Source: Scatophagus argus (lineage: Eukaryota > Chordata > Actinopteri > Scatophagidae). From it: 64,000 bases of DNA. Location: positions 6,441,627-6,505,626 of the forward strand of contig NC_058495.1 of the NCBI RefSeq assembly GCF_020382885.2, in the 5' to 3' direction. Positions 49,633 to 62,344 of this stretch are shown one piece after another; position 1 is the stretch's first letter; each line of letters starts with the position of its first letter. The translations under genes and the position numbers were made by a program. Below the pieces are notes generated by a model that was not told the DNA's origin, searched no databases, and saw only the letters and a list, made by a program, of their open reading frames with translations.

Positions 49633-50760
49633 AGTGACTATATCAGTTATTTTTTTTTATAAACACATAAATGCCACACTTGTTTGCTGCTACATCACTG
49701 TAATGTATTTTGTTTGCAAAAACACGTAATTGTAAATCTATGTATGTACCTACTTAAGTTGATAAAAAGTAGGAATTTTATATATCACGCTAAAATTGAG
49801 ATGCAAAATAGGTTTGATTCCACCTTAAGAAACACCATGACAACCAGTGACAAATCTGGGCAAAAGCAAAACTGCACTTTAAAAGGATGTAATTAAAATT
49901 CCAAAACTTGTCTATTTATACTGCAACCCACGTGAAGTGCTTTAACAGCAGGAGAAAGGCTAGAAATACAGTATATAGCAGGAAAATGGAATGCAACATT
50001 TGGTGATATAATCCTTTAATTAGACCAGGATGTTTCAGCCATTGTACTGTTTCTCAGAACAATTAGGAGAAAGATCAAAATAACACAAGGTCACCACATT
50101 TTTTATCCCCACACTGGCTGAGCTGCTCCCATTTTAGTAGCAATGTGACAACTTTTATTGCCCTTTGTTCATTTGTTCTCACTGATAAGCACAGTTTGCT
50201 CTTTACTTCACGCTGACACACTGGAATACTGTTGTTACTCACAATCTGTATAATAGCATTACTGTTTTGAAGAAATGATTGTCATTTGTTTTGGGAGTTT
50301 TTGTGAATTGTCTTGTTATTTCATATGGAAATTGTGTACTCTTTATAGACTACAAATCAGTCACAAATTCTACTTGATAATAAATATTTTGTACCAAGTT
50401 CAACCGTGTTTACTGAAAACACATGTACACAAGTATACACATTCAACAAAGAATTTCAGAGTGTATGACACTGGAATGTATAATAAAGAGGATGCCAGTA
50501 AAAGGTATGTTTCCTGTATAATTATGAATTACGCAAAGCAGTTTCTCTTCTACAAAACTTTTATGAATTGAAAATGGATATGAATATTTTACAGCCCTTC
50601 TTATAAGGACCATTAAATTTACAGAGAGAGAGAGAGACCGAGCTTATTCTAGGTAATACCAGTAACCCTGCCCTTTGTCTCCCTGGCAACATACAATAGA
50701 GGAAGTTTACAAAGTACTGACCTGCCCACTTTTACCTGCCACTGTGCCAACAAATCAATC
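49633..50760. other. 3' region of the SLC5A8-type gene
   Basis: Probably its 3' untranslated region in part; an AATAAA occurs at 50379-50384. A short GA run lies at 50623-50637. No other gene seen. Confidence 0.4.
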
Positions 50761-50769
50761 CTTTAGCCG

Positions 50770-50868
50770 TCTCAGGTTTATAAGGAGTGGAGAGTTAGCC
50801 GTGACATGGAGGCAGACTCACTGCCAGGAAAAAGAAGTTACTGTTTTCACTGATAATAACAAAACAAG
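50770..50868 (+). promoter_or_regulatory. TATA-like box and likely untranslated exon of the mucin-like gene
   Basis: GTTTATAAGG near 50776-50785 is followed about 25-30 bases later by a short segment ending in a good splice donor (AAG|GTGAGC at 50868). The next acceptor in register (TTGTTTCAG, ending 51319) opens the exon that holds the start codon. Exon and start site are inferred. Confidence 0.45.
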
Positions 50869-51351
50869 GTGAGCCTGTTTGTTTTTGTTTGTTGTTTTAA
50901 ATTAGTCTACAGCACTAAGCTCCACAAACGTAGCTTAATTCTTAAACAAGATTTAAACTTAGTCAAACTTTCACGGGAGTAGGAGATTAGAGGTGTTTCC
51001 ACTGACGTAACTGCAACAGATCAGAGTTGATAAGCAAGTATGTACTTTCTTAGTGCACACACAACCATGTTTGGTGTATATGAAGTCAGTTTTGCAGTAA
51101 TTCTGTTCTAAGTAGATCTGAATGTAATCTTTGTAAATGAACTGCATATCCATAATTCACTTACAAAAGGTTACACACCATGCTTAAGGTGTTGTTTTCA
51201 TTGCATAACACTGTGGGTGGCTTCCCTTTAAGTCTAAATTGTGACACGGTAACTGAGGTAAGGGAGGCATAAATGATGTTTTTAGTGTTTATTTAAGTTT
51301 TAATTAAGTGTTGTTTCAGCCAGTGTTTTGATTCCCAGTACAGGACTTGCC

Positions 51352-52326
51352 ATGGATACCATCTTTTCTACGCAGGCTTCTTACCTTCTGGCCCTCTCTT
51401 TTGTTATGGCACAAACAGAAAATGGGAATTTGACCATGGCACCAACAACAGCAAACTCTGACTTGCCCTTTCTTGGTAATCTGACACACATGACTGCAAT
51501 GCCAAATATATCTAACTTCACTGCACAGGGAACTACTACCTCAAACCTGACGGAGAATGAGACTCCGTTTCCCAGCATGACCTGGGACAATGAAACATTC
51601 ACCAAAACTACTGCAGCCACAACTGAGAGCACAATTAATCTCCAGACATCTCAGTCAACAACAATCGTGACTCCTCTCACAAATAGTACCCCACTGACGA
51701 CCACAACACATAACACTCCAACGACAACACCAGCAATGCCGACCACAGCAGGTTATACAAGTACACCTGATACTACAGTAACAACTGCAAATTCGTCTCA
51801 CACTGTCAACACAACCTCAGACTCAGTGGATGAAACCACACAAGGTAAACATCAGGTATTGTTTTATTAATGATTTAATTGCTCATTGTATGTTGATCTC
51901 ATGTGACTCACTTTGCTTCCCTTTTCCCTGTGCTAGCAGATTTGCCACTAGACATTTCAGAAAAGAGTATGACTATTCTCTTCAGCGTTGTACTTGGAGT
52001 TCTTGCTACAGCATTGGTTGTGTTCATGTTTCACAAATGCAAACAGAAAATCCAATATTTGCATCAACCTCTTAACAACTCTGATGACACAGGTAATAAG
52101 TTCCCCTTTATCATATAATCAGTGCAAACTATTTCATTTATTAGCATTTTAAAATACCAATTTCATTATTATTACATTTAATATTTAATTTTCCACAGAT
52201 GCATTTGCGACGGATGATGACACACTCGTTATTTCTGGAGGACTTTACGATGGCCATCCGATATACGACAATGTACCAACAGTCCCGGCAGATCAATCTC
52301 AATTTCGCCTTGAGTTCCTTCATTAA
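51352..52326 (+). CDS. unrecognised mucin-like single-pass membrane protein
   Basis: 257 aa from three coding exons: 51352-51844, 51940-52092, 52199-52326; all junctions are phase 1. I do not recognise the family. Residues 1-21 (MDTIFSTQASYLLALSFVMA and following) look like a signal peptide. Residues up to about 165 are rich in Thr and Ser, with about ten N-glycosylation sequons (for example NLT, NIS, NFT, NET, NSS). This is a mucin-type extracellular part. A single membrane span (about MTILFSVVLGVLATALVVFM) is followed by HKCKQK. The cytoplasmic tail of about 65 residues is acidic and then reads SGGLYDGHPIYDNVP. The second tyrosine, in YDNV, fits a GRB2-type SH2 site (Y-x-N). The overall plan is that of CD43-, CD164- or podoplanin-like sialomucins, but the tail does not identify any of them. 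It converges with sycp1, 0.7 kb between stops. Confidence 0.8.
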
Positions 52327-52999
52327 GGACAGAGTTCTTAGAGTTTGAGGTCAACTTTAGTGCTCAACAGGCTTGGACAAAACCAAGTTTCCTCAACTGA
52401 CAATTTGAATACTGAAATTTCACCCAAGTGAAATTCAAAGACCTTTTGAGAGGCTAATCGTGGCGAAGAAGAGCAAATACTGAAGGGCGAATATTCAAAC
52501 AAGGACAATAGTGAATGATTTGAACATTACTTTAATTCAGATCACTGTCCATACTAGGATACATCAGTTAATTTAGTTAATTATTTAACATTAATTTAAT
52601 TTAATATCTATAACAACTACATCAACACCTTAACCACAACAACAATGTAAACCTGTCTAAGAATGAATCAGATTTCATGTGAACACCAGTTAAGATAAAT
52701 TATTCAACAAAAACAATTTTCTTTTCAAGGTACTTAAAGTGTACATATCTGCAGTCACTTAAAACCTAAATTCTCAAAACCCAAAACATACTGGAATATG
52801 AACACCTGAACACATCTGTTAACAATACTGTTTAGTTGATCCATAACAATACTTTCTATGTTGAGAAATAATTCTGCCTGCCGTTATAATTGTTGCCTAT
52901 TAGCTCCTTAACAGTATTATATAGGCATTTTAATAGTCTGATCAAGCACCTGTCCAATACTGTTGCAATTAATCTTTATCTGACTTATAACAGTACTAG

Positions 53000-55900
53000 T
53001 TAAGCAAAGATCTTCTCATTGCTCTTCCTCTTTTTTTTGTCACAGCCAATAACAGCTGTCCAACCAGAATCTCTCATCCTTTTCACTGCAGCTAGCTTCA
53101 AGGAGTTCCCTGGTGACTTATTCTTGACAGGGCTCTGGATCTGACAAAATGTTGATCCATATTTTTAATGAGTTAATGGACAATTCTTACTTGTCCGTGT
53201 AGAAAATGCATAATTCTAATTTTCAAACAGCATTACACTGCTACTGTCATATTACCTTCCGCATGCTGCCTTTGCAGAGTGGAGCAGAAAACTCGGGGGT
53301 GGATGCACTTGCAAATCTCTGGTAAGAACAGAAGGACAAATCAGCAAATAATAAAAAAAAAAAAACACAGTGTACGGTCCTATATACTTCTATATAACTC
53401 ACCAAGACATCATTTTGATCAGAGCTGTCAGACTTGGGGTCAAGCTCTATGCTGTGCTTTGCCCAGTGTGCTGCCAGAGCAGGAGGTGTCCTTATTCTGT
53501 AGGACTGTGAGGAATTTCAAAGAGTAAATGTCAGCAAAAATAGTTTTATTCATTTTTGGAAAATGTCACAATAACGCTCTGTGTTACTTTGATCTTTGAT
53601 CTTTTGCCAGCACTGTTTGTTATTCTTCTTGGAGTTTGCAGGTCTTCATTGTAAATTTCCTATGATGAAAAGACATTTTCAGAGTTATTATGAATGCACT
53701 GGTGAATAGCAGACAGGTCCACACAGACTAAACTCTTAAGACATACTAGTCCCAATCATACCCAGAGAAAATGTACTCAATGAATAGATTCACTCGTGTA
53801 CCTTGGTCTTTGGTGTTGTTCGACCTGATGTTCTGATGGATTCAGTGTCAGATTCCTTAACGACAGAAGACACAAAATGTTTTCACGGTTAAATTCCAAT
53901 TATCATTCAACAATATTTACACTGTTGACACACAGCGTACACAGAGAACGACACTTCTCTTACCCATGAACAAAAATACACAATCTTTACACAGATATGC
54001 AAACACACCAAAACGCCTCCCATTTCTTTATTTCACACGTAATTTAGGAAAATAAAGGACAGTTTATCTTTATGACAAAGACAAAAACTGTTGAAAGGTT
54101 ATAGGTTGGAATCCCCAATAAAATCAATATCTGAAAGGCATAACCAGGTCAGTTAATACACAATAAGTTATGGAAAACTTAATTTGATTTCCAAGCCATC
54201 TCAACAAGTAAAAATGACACAATTTGCTCAGTCTGTCTAAAAATGTGTGATAAACTCACAGATTTCTTCATAACTGCTGAAAATCCATCATCTTTGCTGC
54301 AGGAGGGAGGTTTCTTGGTCTTGGAGAAATAAAACACGTGTCTCTTTGAAGAGCTCTCTTTTGGAGCCTCTGAACATTTCCCTTGTTTACAGTTTGAGGC
54401 AGGTAACTATAATTTTGAAGATCAATTCTTGGTTAAGTACAAGTACAGACAAACCACATCATCAGAGGTTGCCTATTCGTGAATGTACAGATTGTATACC
54501 TGCTTGTTCATTACTTCTGACAGCTGAGTGACATTCACAGATAACATTTCTTTCTTCAAATCAGTTAGCTCCTTCTGCAGGTTTTCCTAACAGCAATGAA
54601 AAGTACTTGTCAAAGAATCAGTATTTTCTCAAAGGGTAAATTACAACCTGTGTCAGTGAATGCAGCCATAAATAAACTGATTGAAACCAGGACATACCTT
54701 CTCTGCCACTTCTGTCCTTAGCTGTTGCTTCAGCTGCTCATTATGCGTCTTATACTTTTCGAGATCCAACTCCTGATTTGAACAATTTGTTCAGGGCCAT
54801 GTTAGGATGAAATTTATATCTCATCTATTTGTTTTAGATAAACATTAACTCTTGATTTTTCAGCATGATACCAGTGATTTTCTGAGAGCAGCGATGTCCC
54901 TCTCTTTCTTCTTGTTCTCTTCAAGCTCTGCATCCTTTTTTTCAACCATCCGGTCGTACTGGCTCTAGTAAAAACAAGTCAAGTTCCTTCCAGTGCAATG
55001 TGGTTGGACTGACAGTTATGGTGAACTAGATTCAGACAACATACATTTTATGATGACTTTACCTTGTGTTTTTCCATCAGTGCAACCATATCTGCTATCT
55101 TGTGCTGACACTTGCGCTCTGTGTCTTCCTTGTTTTTGATCGCCTCTGCTGCAGTTAATCGGAGCTGATGTACCTGTCACACATGAGGCTTTTATTCTTA
55201 ATTTTTTATTCTGTGCAACTAAAACTGTTTAAAAGAACACAATGTTTCACAAGTAACCTCATTCTCAAGCTCTGTTGCAAAGGCTGATTTGGACTCAAGA
55301 TTCTTAAGCAATTTCTGATGGCCTTCCTCGTTCAGTCTTTTAAGGTTCTGGGACTCCTCATGAAGACCATTGATCTAAAACAAAAAAACAACCATTTGCA
55401 TCATATATGGCTATACTTCATATCATCATATGCATCATATATGGCTATGTTTTTTCTATTCATATCTAAATTTAAACAGATTTAAATTTTAAGCATACCA
55501 CATTTTCAAGTTGACTAGACTTTGCAGCATCCTTTGCCATTTGTTTCTTAAGCAATTTATTCTGAAAATACACAAGTGAGATGTCAGCTGAATAAATTAC
55601 ACAGACATCCTATTGCATATCTACAGTTTCATAATCATCACAGACCTCTTTTTGGCATTCGTCCTGGCCTTTAAATGTCATTTCTAATTTTTTCCTGAGG
55701 CTGCACAGCTAAAAAACAAACAATGTCTTCTTACTTACACAAAATGATCAACAATAACAGCATTTTAAGGTTTCAGTATTATAATCACCTTTGTTTCCAT
55801 AGCTTTGATTTGTTTTTCTTTTGCTGCAATATTCTTCTGCAGATGTTCACACTCAACAAAAAAGAATAAATAAATCCTAATTTAACATTTTGCTTTCTTA

Positions 55901-58900
55901 TGATTTTATTGATAAATGGCTTAACTGCCACACTTACATTTTCCTCTATTTTCCTCTGTAGAGTGTCAGTTTTCAGATATTCCCCTTGAAATCTGGTTTT
56001 AATGGAGTTTGTCTCCTCTCTGTTAAATGGAAATATACAAATACAAACCTCAAAAACTACATAATGTCAATCCTCTTGAGGCCTCTGAAGTGAAAACTCA
56101 CCGTAAACATTGATTTTCTTCTTTCAGTCTTTGAATTTCTCTTGTGAGCTTCACAACCTTCTCCTCACTCACCTGAACAGTCAAAGTTGTTAATCAAATC
56201 AACAAATGTGAGTAATACATAAACAAATAAATTAACTGACACCTAACAGTATCTGTATTTGATTAAATCAGTCAGACCTTCATCTCTGCCTTCATATTAG
56301 ACGATCCATACTCAAACTGCCGTTGAATGGCTGTCTTCTCAGACTGGAGCTCGTTAAAGTTGGATAGTAGCTCTTTGTACTGTTCTCTTAAAATGACATA
56401 ACGGCAATTATCCATTAATATTACAACAGTTTAATATACTATTCTAAAGTATACTTTAATATTATGGAATGGCTGACTATTCAGAACTTACTCATGCTGT
56501 GTAATGTCTTTTCTAAGTTGCTCCACCTGACAGGTGTGTTCTCTGTTTTTCTTGCTTTCAGTTAAGAACTGTGCCTCCAGCTCCTGCACTTTGATCTGAG
56601 AGAATACAAAAAGTGAAGCAGTGAAGCTATGTATTGTATATAATAAACAATCTCACTGATTTTATTTTTTCACTACAAAAGCAATTTTGCAAAACGATAA
56701 AACGGTGGGTAAGAGATGATGAGTGCAACAAGAAGGGAAAAATCATGTAAAAACCTCTATCACTGTGGACTTCTCCTTTAAATTTTCTTGTGCCTTTTCA
56801 GCAGCTTCACAAGCCATCTTCAGTAGACCATTTTCAGCGAAGGCAACCTCTGCTTCATTCTGTGTCAATAAAAAAAATGAAGCATCAAAGTACACATTTT
56901 AAATGACCTGTATTAGACTAGGGAATAAATATCGTTGTCACCTATGAGGTGCAGTGTCTATCTGCAGCACCTTTAAAAGCTGGGTTTCTTTAGTTTTCAT
57001 AGAAAGTTCGGCCGTGAGTTCCTTCACTTTGGTTTCAGTGACATCAATCTTATTCTTCATGGAGTCAGTGGATTTTGATTCCTTGTCCTAAGAACAACAG
57101 AATAGTGTGAGTGTTTTCAAGTCATCTTATGTAGTATTCAGACTACATTGAAAGGCATAGAAGCAAAGAATACACCCCTCTAGAAGATCAAAATTCCCTG
57201 TACCAGTTTATCTTCAAGGAGCTTGATCTGAGCATCTTTCTTTGCACTCTGTTCCATGGTCTCTCCTGTTGAGGAAAATGTTTTCTTATGGCCCAACATA
57301 TCAGCAAATAAAAATATCTACATATTTCCCTCAGTGATGCTTACCTAAAAGTGTGTTTCTTCTTTCAAGCTCCTTGTTGTTTGCCATGAGTTTATCCTCA
57401 AGCTCCTTGGCCCTTAAAAATGAGTCATCACAGGAACATAAGAGCATGAGGGAAAAACTGTATTTGATCAGAACAATGCTATGGATTTTCAGGATTTAGT
57501 TGTACCTTTGTATCTCTAAGGCTAGTGAATTCTGTAGATCCAGAACAGTTGCTTGAATCTGCTCCAGCTTCTCTGCTTGTTGATTTTTGACTTTGCTGAT
57601 CTCCTCCAAGTTTAAGTCTTTGCTTTGAATCATCTCTACATATTTCTTTTTGCTTTGTTCCAGCGCTGCAGTGATAGCTTCACAATTTTTCTGTGGGAAA
57701 AGAAAACATCTTAATGAAAGCAGACAGAACACCACAGATCCCAATTTCACTGAAAATGATCTCAACACATTCACCTCAGTTTCTTTACAGCGCTGCTCTG
57801 CAGAGCGTAGTTCTTGAAGAAAGGATTCCTGTTCAGTTTTTGTGCTTTTGAGAAGTTCACATTGTTCATCTGTAAGATTAGTAAATATTTAATAATATTA
57901 TCTTTAAGTGCTCTAATGTTGCTCAGTGAACTTACATTACAGAAAAAAACATTTTGAAAAGTACAAAAACTTTAATTATTTTATAGTAAAGTCTGTTTTT
58001 CCACTTTCCAAGTCACTTTCCAAGCAGTTATTCAAACGTATTAAGACACTGGACACACAAGAATGACATGTGTAACAGTTCAGGTATCTACTTCAGAGTT
58101 TACTTATTTAACTAAAAAACAAAAAAAAAAACAAACAAAAAAAAACCTTAAGAACCTAGTCAAGTGTTCACACTGTTAACTTCACTGGATCATATTGCTT
58201 ACCAGATGGAAACTGGATTAGCGTTTTAATTTGATCATTTTTCTTATTATGCTTGACAAAACATTGTTGCATGCTCAACAAAATGACAACTGATGAAATT
58301 GCTTTTGTAAACTAATCAACGTTTACAAAAGTATAGAATAATATTTTTTGCAAAATTATGAATCTAAAAACAAACAGCTACGAGCATGCTATCTTTATTA
58401 TTCTAATTTAATTTTGATCTTACCTGTTGCATCTTGAAGCTGTTTGCATTGCTTCTGGGTTTCATGGAAATCAAGCAGGATTTGCTGAAGTTCATTTTCC
58501 TTATCCTTGAGTTTTGTTTGAAGGACTGCAATCTGTGAATGTAGTGTCAATCCTAAAGCTGTTTGTTTCTAAATACACACTTTAATCAAGTAGACTATCT
58601 AAAGAGTTTTATTTTACTGACCTCTTTCTCTTTTAGATCTTCAAAGTGCAGAAAGTCCTCTTTGACTGGAAAAAAAAAAGTTAATTCTCTTGCTTATTAA
58701 TCTATCAATATTTCAATTCTATATTCAATTTAGGTATATTTGATCTTTCATGTTATTTCTAACTGATTAAAATATAACATTCAGAGTTACTGTAGTAAAA
58801 ACAAAACCTTTCTCCATCTCCTGTTGATCAGCTTCAGCTCGAACACGAAGGCTTTCAAATGCTGCAATTAATTTCTGCAGAGGAAAAAGTTATTTGTAAA

Positions 58901-59939
58901 CTGACAGGCAAACCTTTTGTCCTAAGGCCCAAACACACTTAGAGTATTTCACGTATGTGTTTTGAGGTGAACTTATCGTTTTAAATGGCTGAATATGCAC
59001 CAAAAGCATTATGAGAACTGCTTCAGCTTTGTTTCAAATGAGGACACATCGACCAAAGCTGCATCTCCAAACAGGTATTTCTGCAACCGCAATACCTGTT
59101 TGGAGAGAGCTAAAAGGAATAAAAAGCAGAGGTGAAAAACAGAGGGAGAGAAAAATGGGAGAGAAGCCCACTGCTGTAAAATCTCCCATCAGTGACAATC
59201 AAACTCTGCTATTCTACTTATCTAAATTTTGTAATTCTGACATGAACACAATAATATTCAGTCACGACTGCAAAGAGGAAGCTACTACTGTCTTACTAAA
59301 ACTGTCCAACAATCACTATTATGAATTTTTAAAAAAAAACATATACATTTTGAGTTTTACCTGAATACTTTCACTGTTTCTCAAGAACAGGTGATGTGTT
59401 TCTTCCCTCTCAGATTCAACTACAAAATTTAAGAATGATTATAAAATATGCAGCAATATGTCATTATTTTCACACATTAATAATATGGCTGGTTGAGTCA
59501 TGATTTGGGCAGAATATTGAGAGTAACTTACATAAATGTATTTTCTCAGCTGACCGCTGAAAAGTATCTTTGAGGATGTTGCACAAGTTTCTTGTTGCGT
59601 TGTTCCTGTATTTAACATTTGGAAACAAAATAATTTACATAGACAAAACAATTAGAATTGAAAAACCAAGCGTCATGTGGCTGTTACAGGGCACATCTAT
59701 TGTGTCTCAAAGCAGCTTCACACAAACAAAACTCATACTTGTTTCTCAAATCCTCATTTTCACTGATATGTTCCTCCAACTTTATGGTAAGACTTTCATT
59801 TGCAAACTGTGAAAACAGACAGAACAGATATCACTACAGATATCACAGGGTGTTAGAGTAGGCTGCTAGTCTTTTATAAATAACCTTTTAAGGAAAAAAG
59901 ATTACTTTATATATGTGTTTAGAGATACAGAGGAGGAGG

Positions 59940-59978
<39 letters not shown>

Positions 59979-60909
59979 TGTCACGGTGACACACACCTGC
60001 AATTCTTGAATGGCTTTGCGCTGAGTTTCAATTGTTCTTTTGTTTTCTTGCAGTCTCCTTTCCTTTTGCATGGTGTCAGTGTCAACCTGGGCCTTCCAGC
60101 ACTTAATTTTCTCAACTTCATCAAACAGCTGAGAATAAAGCTGTCCAGGACTGCAATTCATCTGGGGAGTAATAACAATGATGGGAAGTAAACTGACATA
60201 CTTTACAATAAACACGTTGCAAAGTATAGTATTCTATACTAAAATGTCTTTTGATTTTTTGTACAATGAAAAAACTACCTTGTCCTTTTCCATTGGTGGC
60301 ACAACTTTCATCTTGGGAAGGTCTTTAAAAACAGAGACAATAATTTATTAAAAAATTTATGATAGATGATATGTGTGAAATTATGTAGTGTGTAATAGAA
60401 AATACCTTGTCTGGTTGGTTTAGTTGGTGCAACCAAGCTTGTATTGGGGAATGACATGCTCTGCGCAAATTTGTCAAAAGATTTACTGTAACCCTAGGGA
60501 AAAACAACATTTATGTCTAGTCATCATATGTACTAATTAATACTGCCCCTTAGGCTACAGCTGCCTCTGTTCATTAATGCTTTCAGCTTACAGCTGGAAA
60601 ACAATGCCCTCAACTGTGCATACTGTGAAAAACTTTTATTGCTGGTAAAAAGTTTGATAATTATTGTGCTGTCGGACTTGCTGAGTGAGCATCAGTGTGT
60701 TCTCCATTTACTTTAGTCAACAGTTTTCACTGTTGGTTAACCATTGTCCACCTTTATCTTATTATTATTGGCTAATTTAACTTATCTGCTGCAATGTCTT
60801 CATGAAATCATTTCTCACTGCTTACCTGAGGTTGAACAGGAGACACCTGTCCACTATTCACCCTGGGAGGTACAAACAGTTTGAAGTTAAAACCTCGGTC
60901 TCTCTCCAT
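53000..60909 (-). CDS. sycp1: synaptonemal complex protein 1
   Basis: Transverse-filament protein that zips paired chromosomes in meiosis; 1016 aa (human 976). 34 coding exons, phases closing: 60909-60826, 60493-60406, 60322-60279, 60161-59997, 59806-59739, 59605-59532, 59419-59361, 58874-58808, 58665-58622, 58532-58424, 57869-57775, 57690-57506, 57412-57345, 57265-57204, 57087-56971, 56859-56755, 56595-56492, 56386-56278, 56172-56102, 56019-55938, 55851-55789, 55708-55646, 55561-55499, 55374-55258, 55173-55063, 54964-54872, 54772-54698, 54586-54500, 54406-54260, 53855-53802, 53659-53588, 53504-53403, 53318-53256, 53140-53000. The start MERDRGFNFKLFVPPR matches the family. TQRKAIQELQ, NNATRNLC, RKCQHKIADMVALMEKHK and SQYDRMVEK are near-identical to mammals. 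The middle is one long coiled coil without prolines. The basic tail has VKRMRDSGWTAVIG, matching the human KMREDRWAVIA region. Expression is expected in meiotic germ cells. Confidence 0.95.
59945..59977. repeat. (GA)n microsatellite in sycp1
   Basis: A pure GA run in the intron just behind sycp1 coding exon 4, ending about 20 bases from its splice donor on the minus strand (the tract reads CT there). Confidence 0.9.
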
Positions 60910-60934
60910 CCTGTAAAGACCACAAGTACAGCTA

Positions 60935-61240
60935 TTGGTCAAAGTATGCAGATCCTTTACTCAAGTACAGGTACTAATACCAAATTGAAATTACTCCACT
61001 ACACATAAAAGTCCTGCATCCAAAACCATACTTAGGTAGAAGTATGGAAGCATTATGTATTTACTACTATAAATAATGTTTTTGGATGAATTTTACTGCT
61101 GTGATAATTTGCCTGTTGCATTTCACTGCTGTAGATGTTTATGGTTTTGCCAGTTTAAACTATTTAATATACTGTTGGGTAGTATTATCTAAAGTACTAC
61201 ATCATATTCTATAAGGTCAAGTGCTTGTTGTGTCTCTGTC
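60935..61240. repeat. 'acttaagtac' MITE-like element in sycp1 intron 1
   Basis: The words agtatgcagatcctttactc, aagtacaggtactaatacc, ataaaagtcctgcatccaaa and atactgttgggtagtattat match, in order, a very common teleost repeat. Only the left two thirds are present, as the mirrored right end is missing. It lies 25 bases upstream of the sycp1 start-codon exon. Confidence 0.7.
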
Positions 61241-61374
61241 CTGTGAGAAACATGTATCTCTAAAAAGCCCAGAATAACAGCCCTCCAGTCTGTGGCTGTG
61301 CAGCCCCATACACAACAAACTGCATTGCATTGCAGTGTTTTGACACCTTTTTTGTCAGAATCAGAATTGACTTT

Positions 61375-61793
61375 ATCAGGAATTTGAGTATCTGTTCTAT
61401 TGGACTGGACAACAGGGGCCAGCCTTCACTCCCCATGTGCATCAGTGAGCCTTGGCCGCCCATGTCCCCTCACCAGTTCATAAGTTTTCCTGCCTTGGCC
61501 CCCTTTTGGTAGGTCCTGTCCACTGCAGACCAGGAACATCCCACAAGAGCTACAACTTCGAAGATAATCTGACCCAGTTGTCTACCCATTACAATTTGGC
61601 CCTTGTCAGGGTGGTTCAAATCCTGCCTATTTTTTTCTACCTACCAACACACCAACTTCAAGTAAAAAAAAAAAACATTCACTTTCTGTCTATTACTATA
61701 TCCCACCTACTTACAGGTGCCACTGTAACAAGATAATCAACGACATTCACTTCACCTGTCAGTGGTCATAATGTCATGGCTGATCAGTGTGTG
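61375..61793. mobile_element. right half of the 'gatcagcca' DNA transposon
   Basis: Contains catgtgcatcagtgagcctt, ggtaggtcctgtccactgca, ttcacttcacctgtcagtgg and the terminus ATGTCATGGCTGATCAGTGT (about 61770-61789). This is the 3' half of the element whose deleted copy lies at 15.0 kb. It inserted, or was left, in sycp1 intron 1. The matching left terminus is absent. Confidence 0.7.
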
Positions 61794-62191
61794 TGTAGTC
61801 GTTACATCTCACTACTGAGTAACGTTTATTGAGCGTGAACTGTTGACATTAATGGCAACATAAGAGTTTATCAAGCTTGAGACGTTTATTTTCGGAATAA
61901 AGTATGAGGGACTATGTCAGACTACATTCACATTGCTTAATGACATTAATATTAACCCAGTGACCAGAAGTTAGATTAGCCAAGGCCAGGTAAAGTAGTT
62001 AGTTTGTTATTAAGATTTGGTTCAGCTAACGTTTCTTGTTAACCGGAGTCACTTTGACATCATCTTTCTTAGCTACTTAACGTCAGTTAGCTAACTTATC
62101 TTGAGCAGGTCCTACGAAATAATAACAAAACAGCTACCAAAAACATTGTCACGACGATAATTTTGTTTAAAAACAGCCGAGCAGTTACTTA

Positions 62192-62330
62192 CCTGTTGTT
62201 ACTTTTGTTAAGTAGCGTTAGGCTATTTACCGTTTACTATGACCTCAGTTGAAATGTTTACTGTTTAACGGTTTGTACCTGATCACCTTATGCGCGTGAG
62301 CAAGAGTTGGCTCTGTATATGTGACGTGAC
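62192..62330 (-). promoter_or_regulatory. sycp1: likely untranslated exon 1 and promoter of sycp1
   Basis: On the minus strand a strong donor (CAG|GTAAGTAAC, exon edge at 62192) follows about 100 bases of likely untranslated exon. The acceptor next to the start codon (TTTACAG, edge at 60910) would join it. A few CpG-bearing words (gacgtgacgttaacgtgtcg near 62321-62342) include CRE-like TGACGT elements, which would fit germ-cell expression; that link is inference. Confidence 0.5.
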
Positions 62331-62344
62331 GTTAACGTGTCGTT

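Noticed and set aside
59913-60215. Plus-strand 92-codon frame with a run of Arg-Glu
   Set aside because: The run is the translated GA microsatellite, and the rest is antisense to a sycp1 exon.
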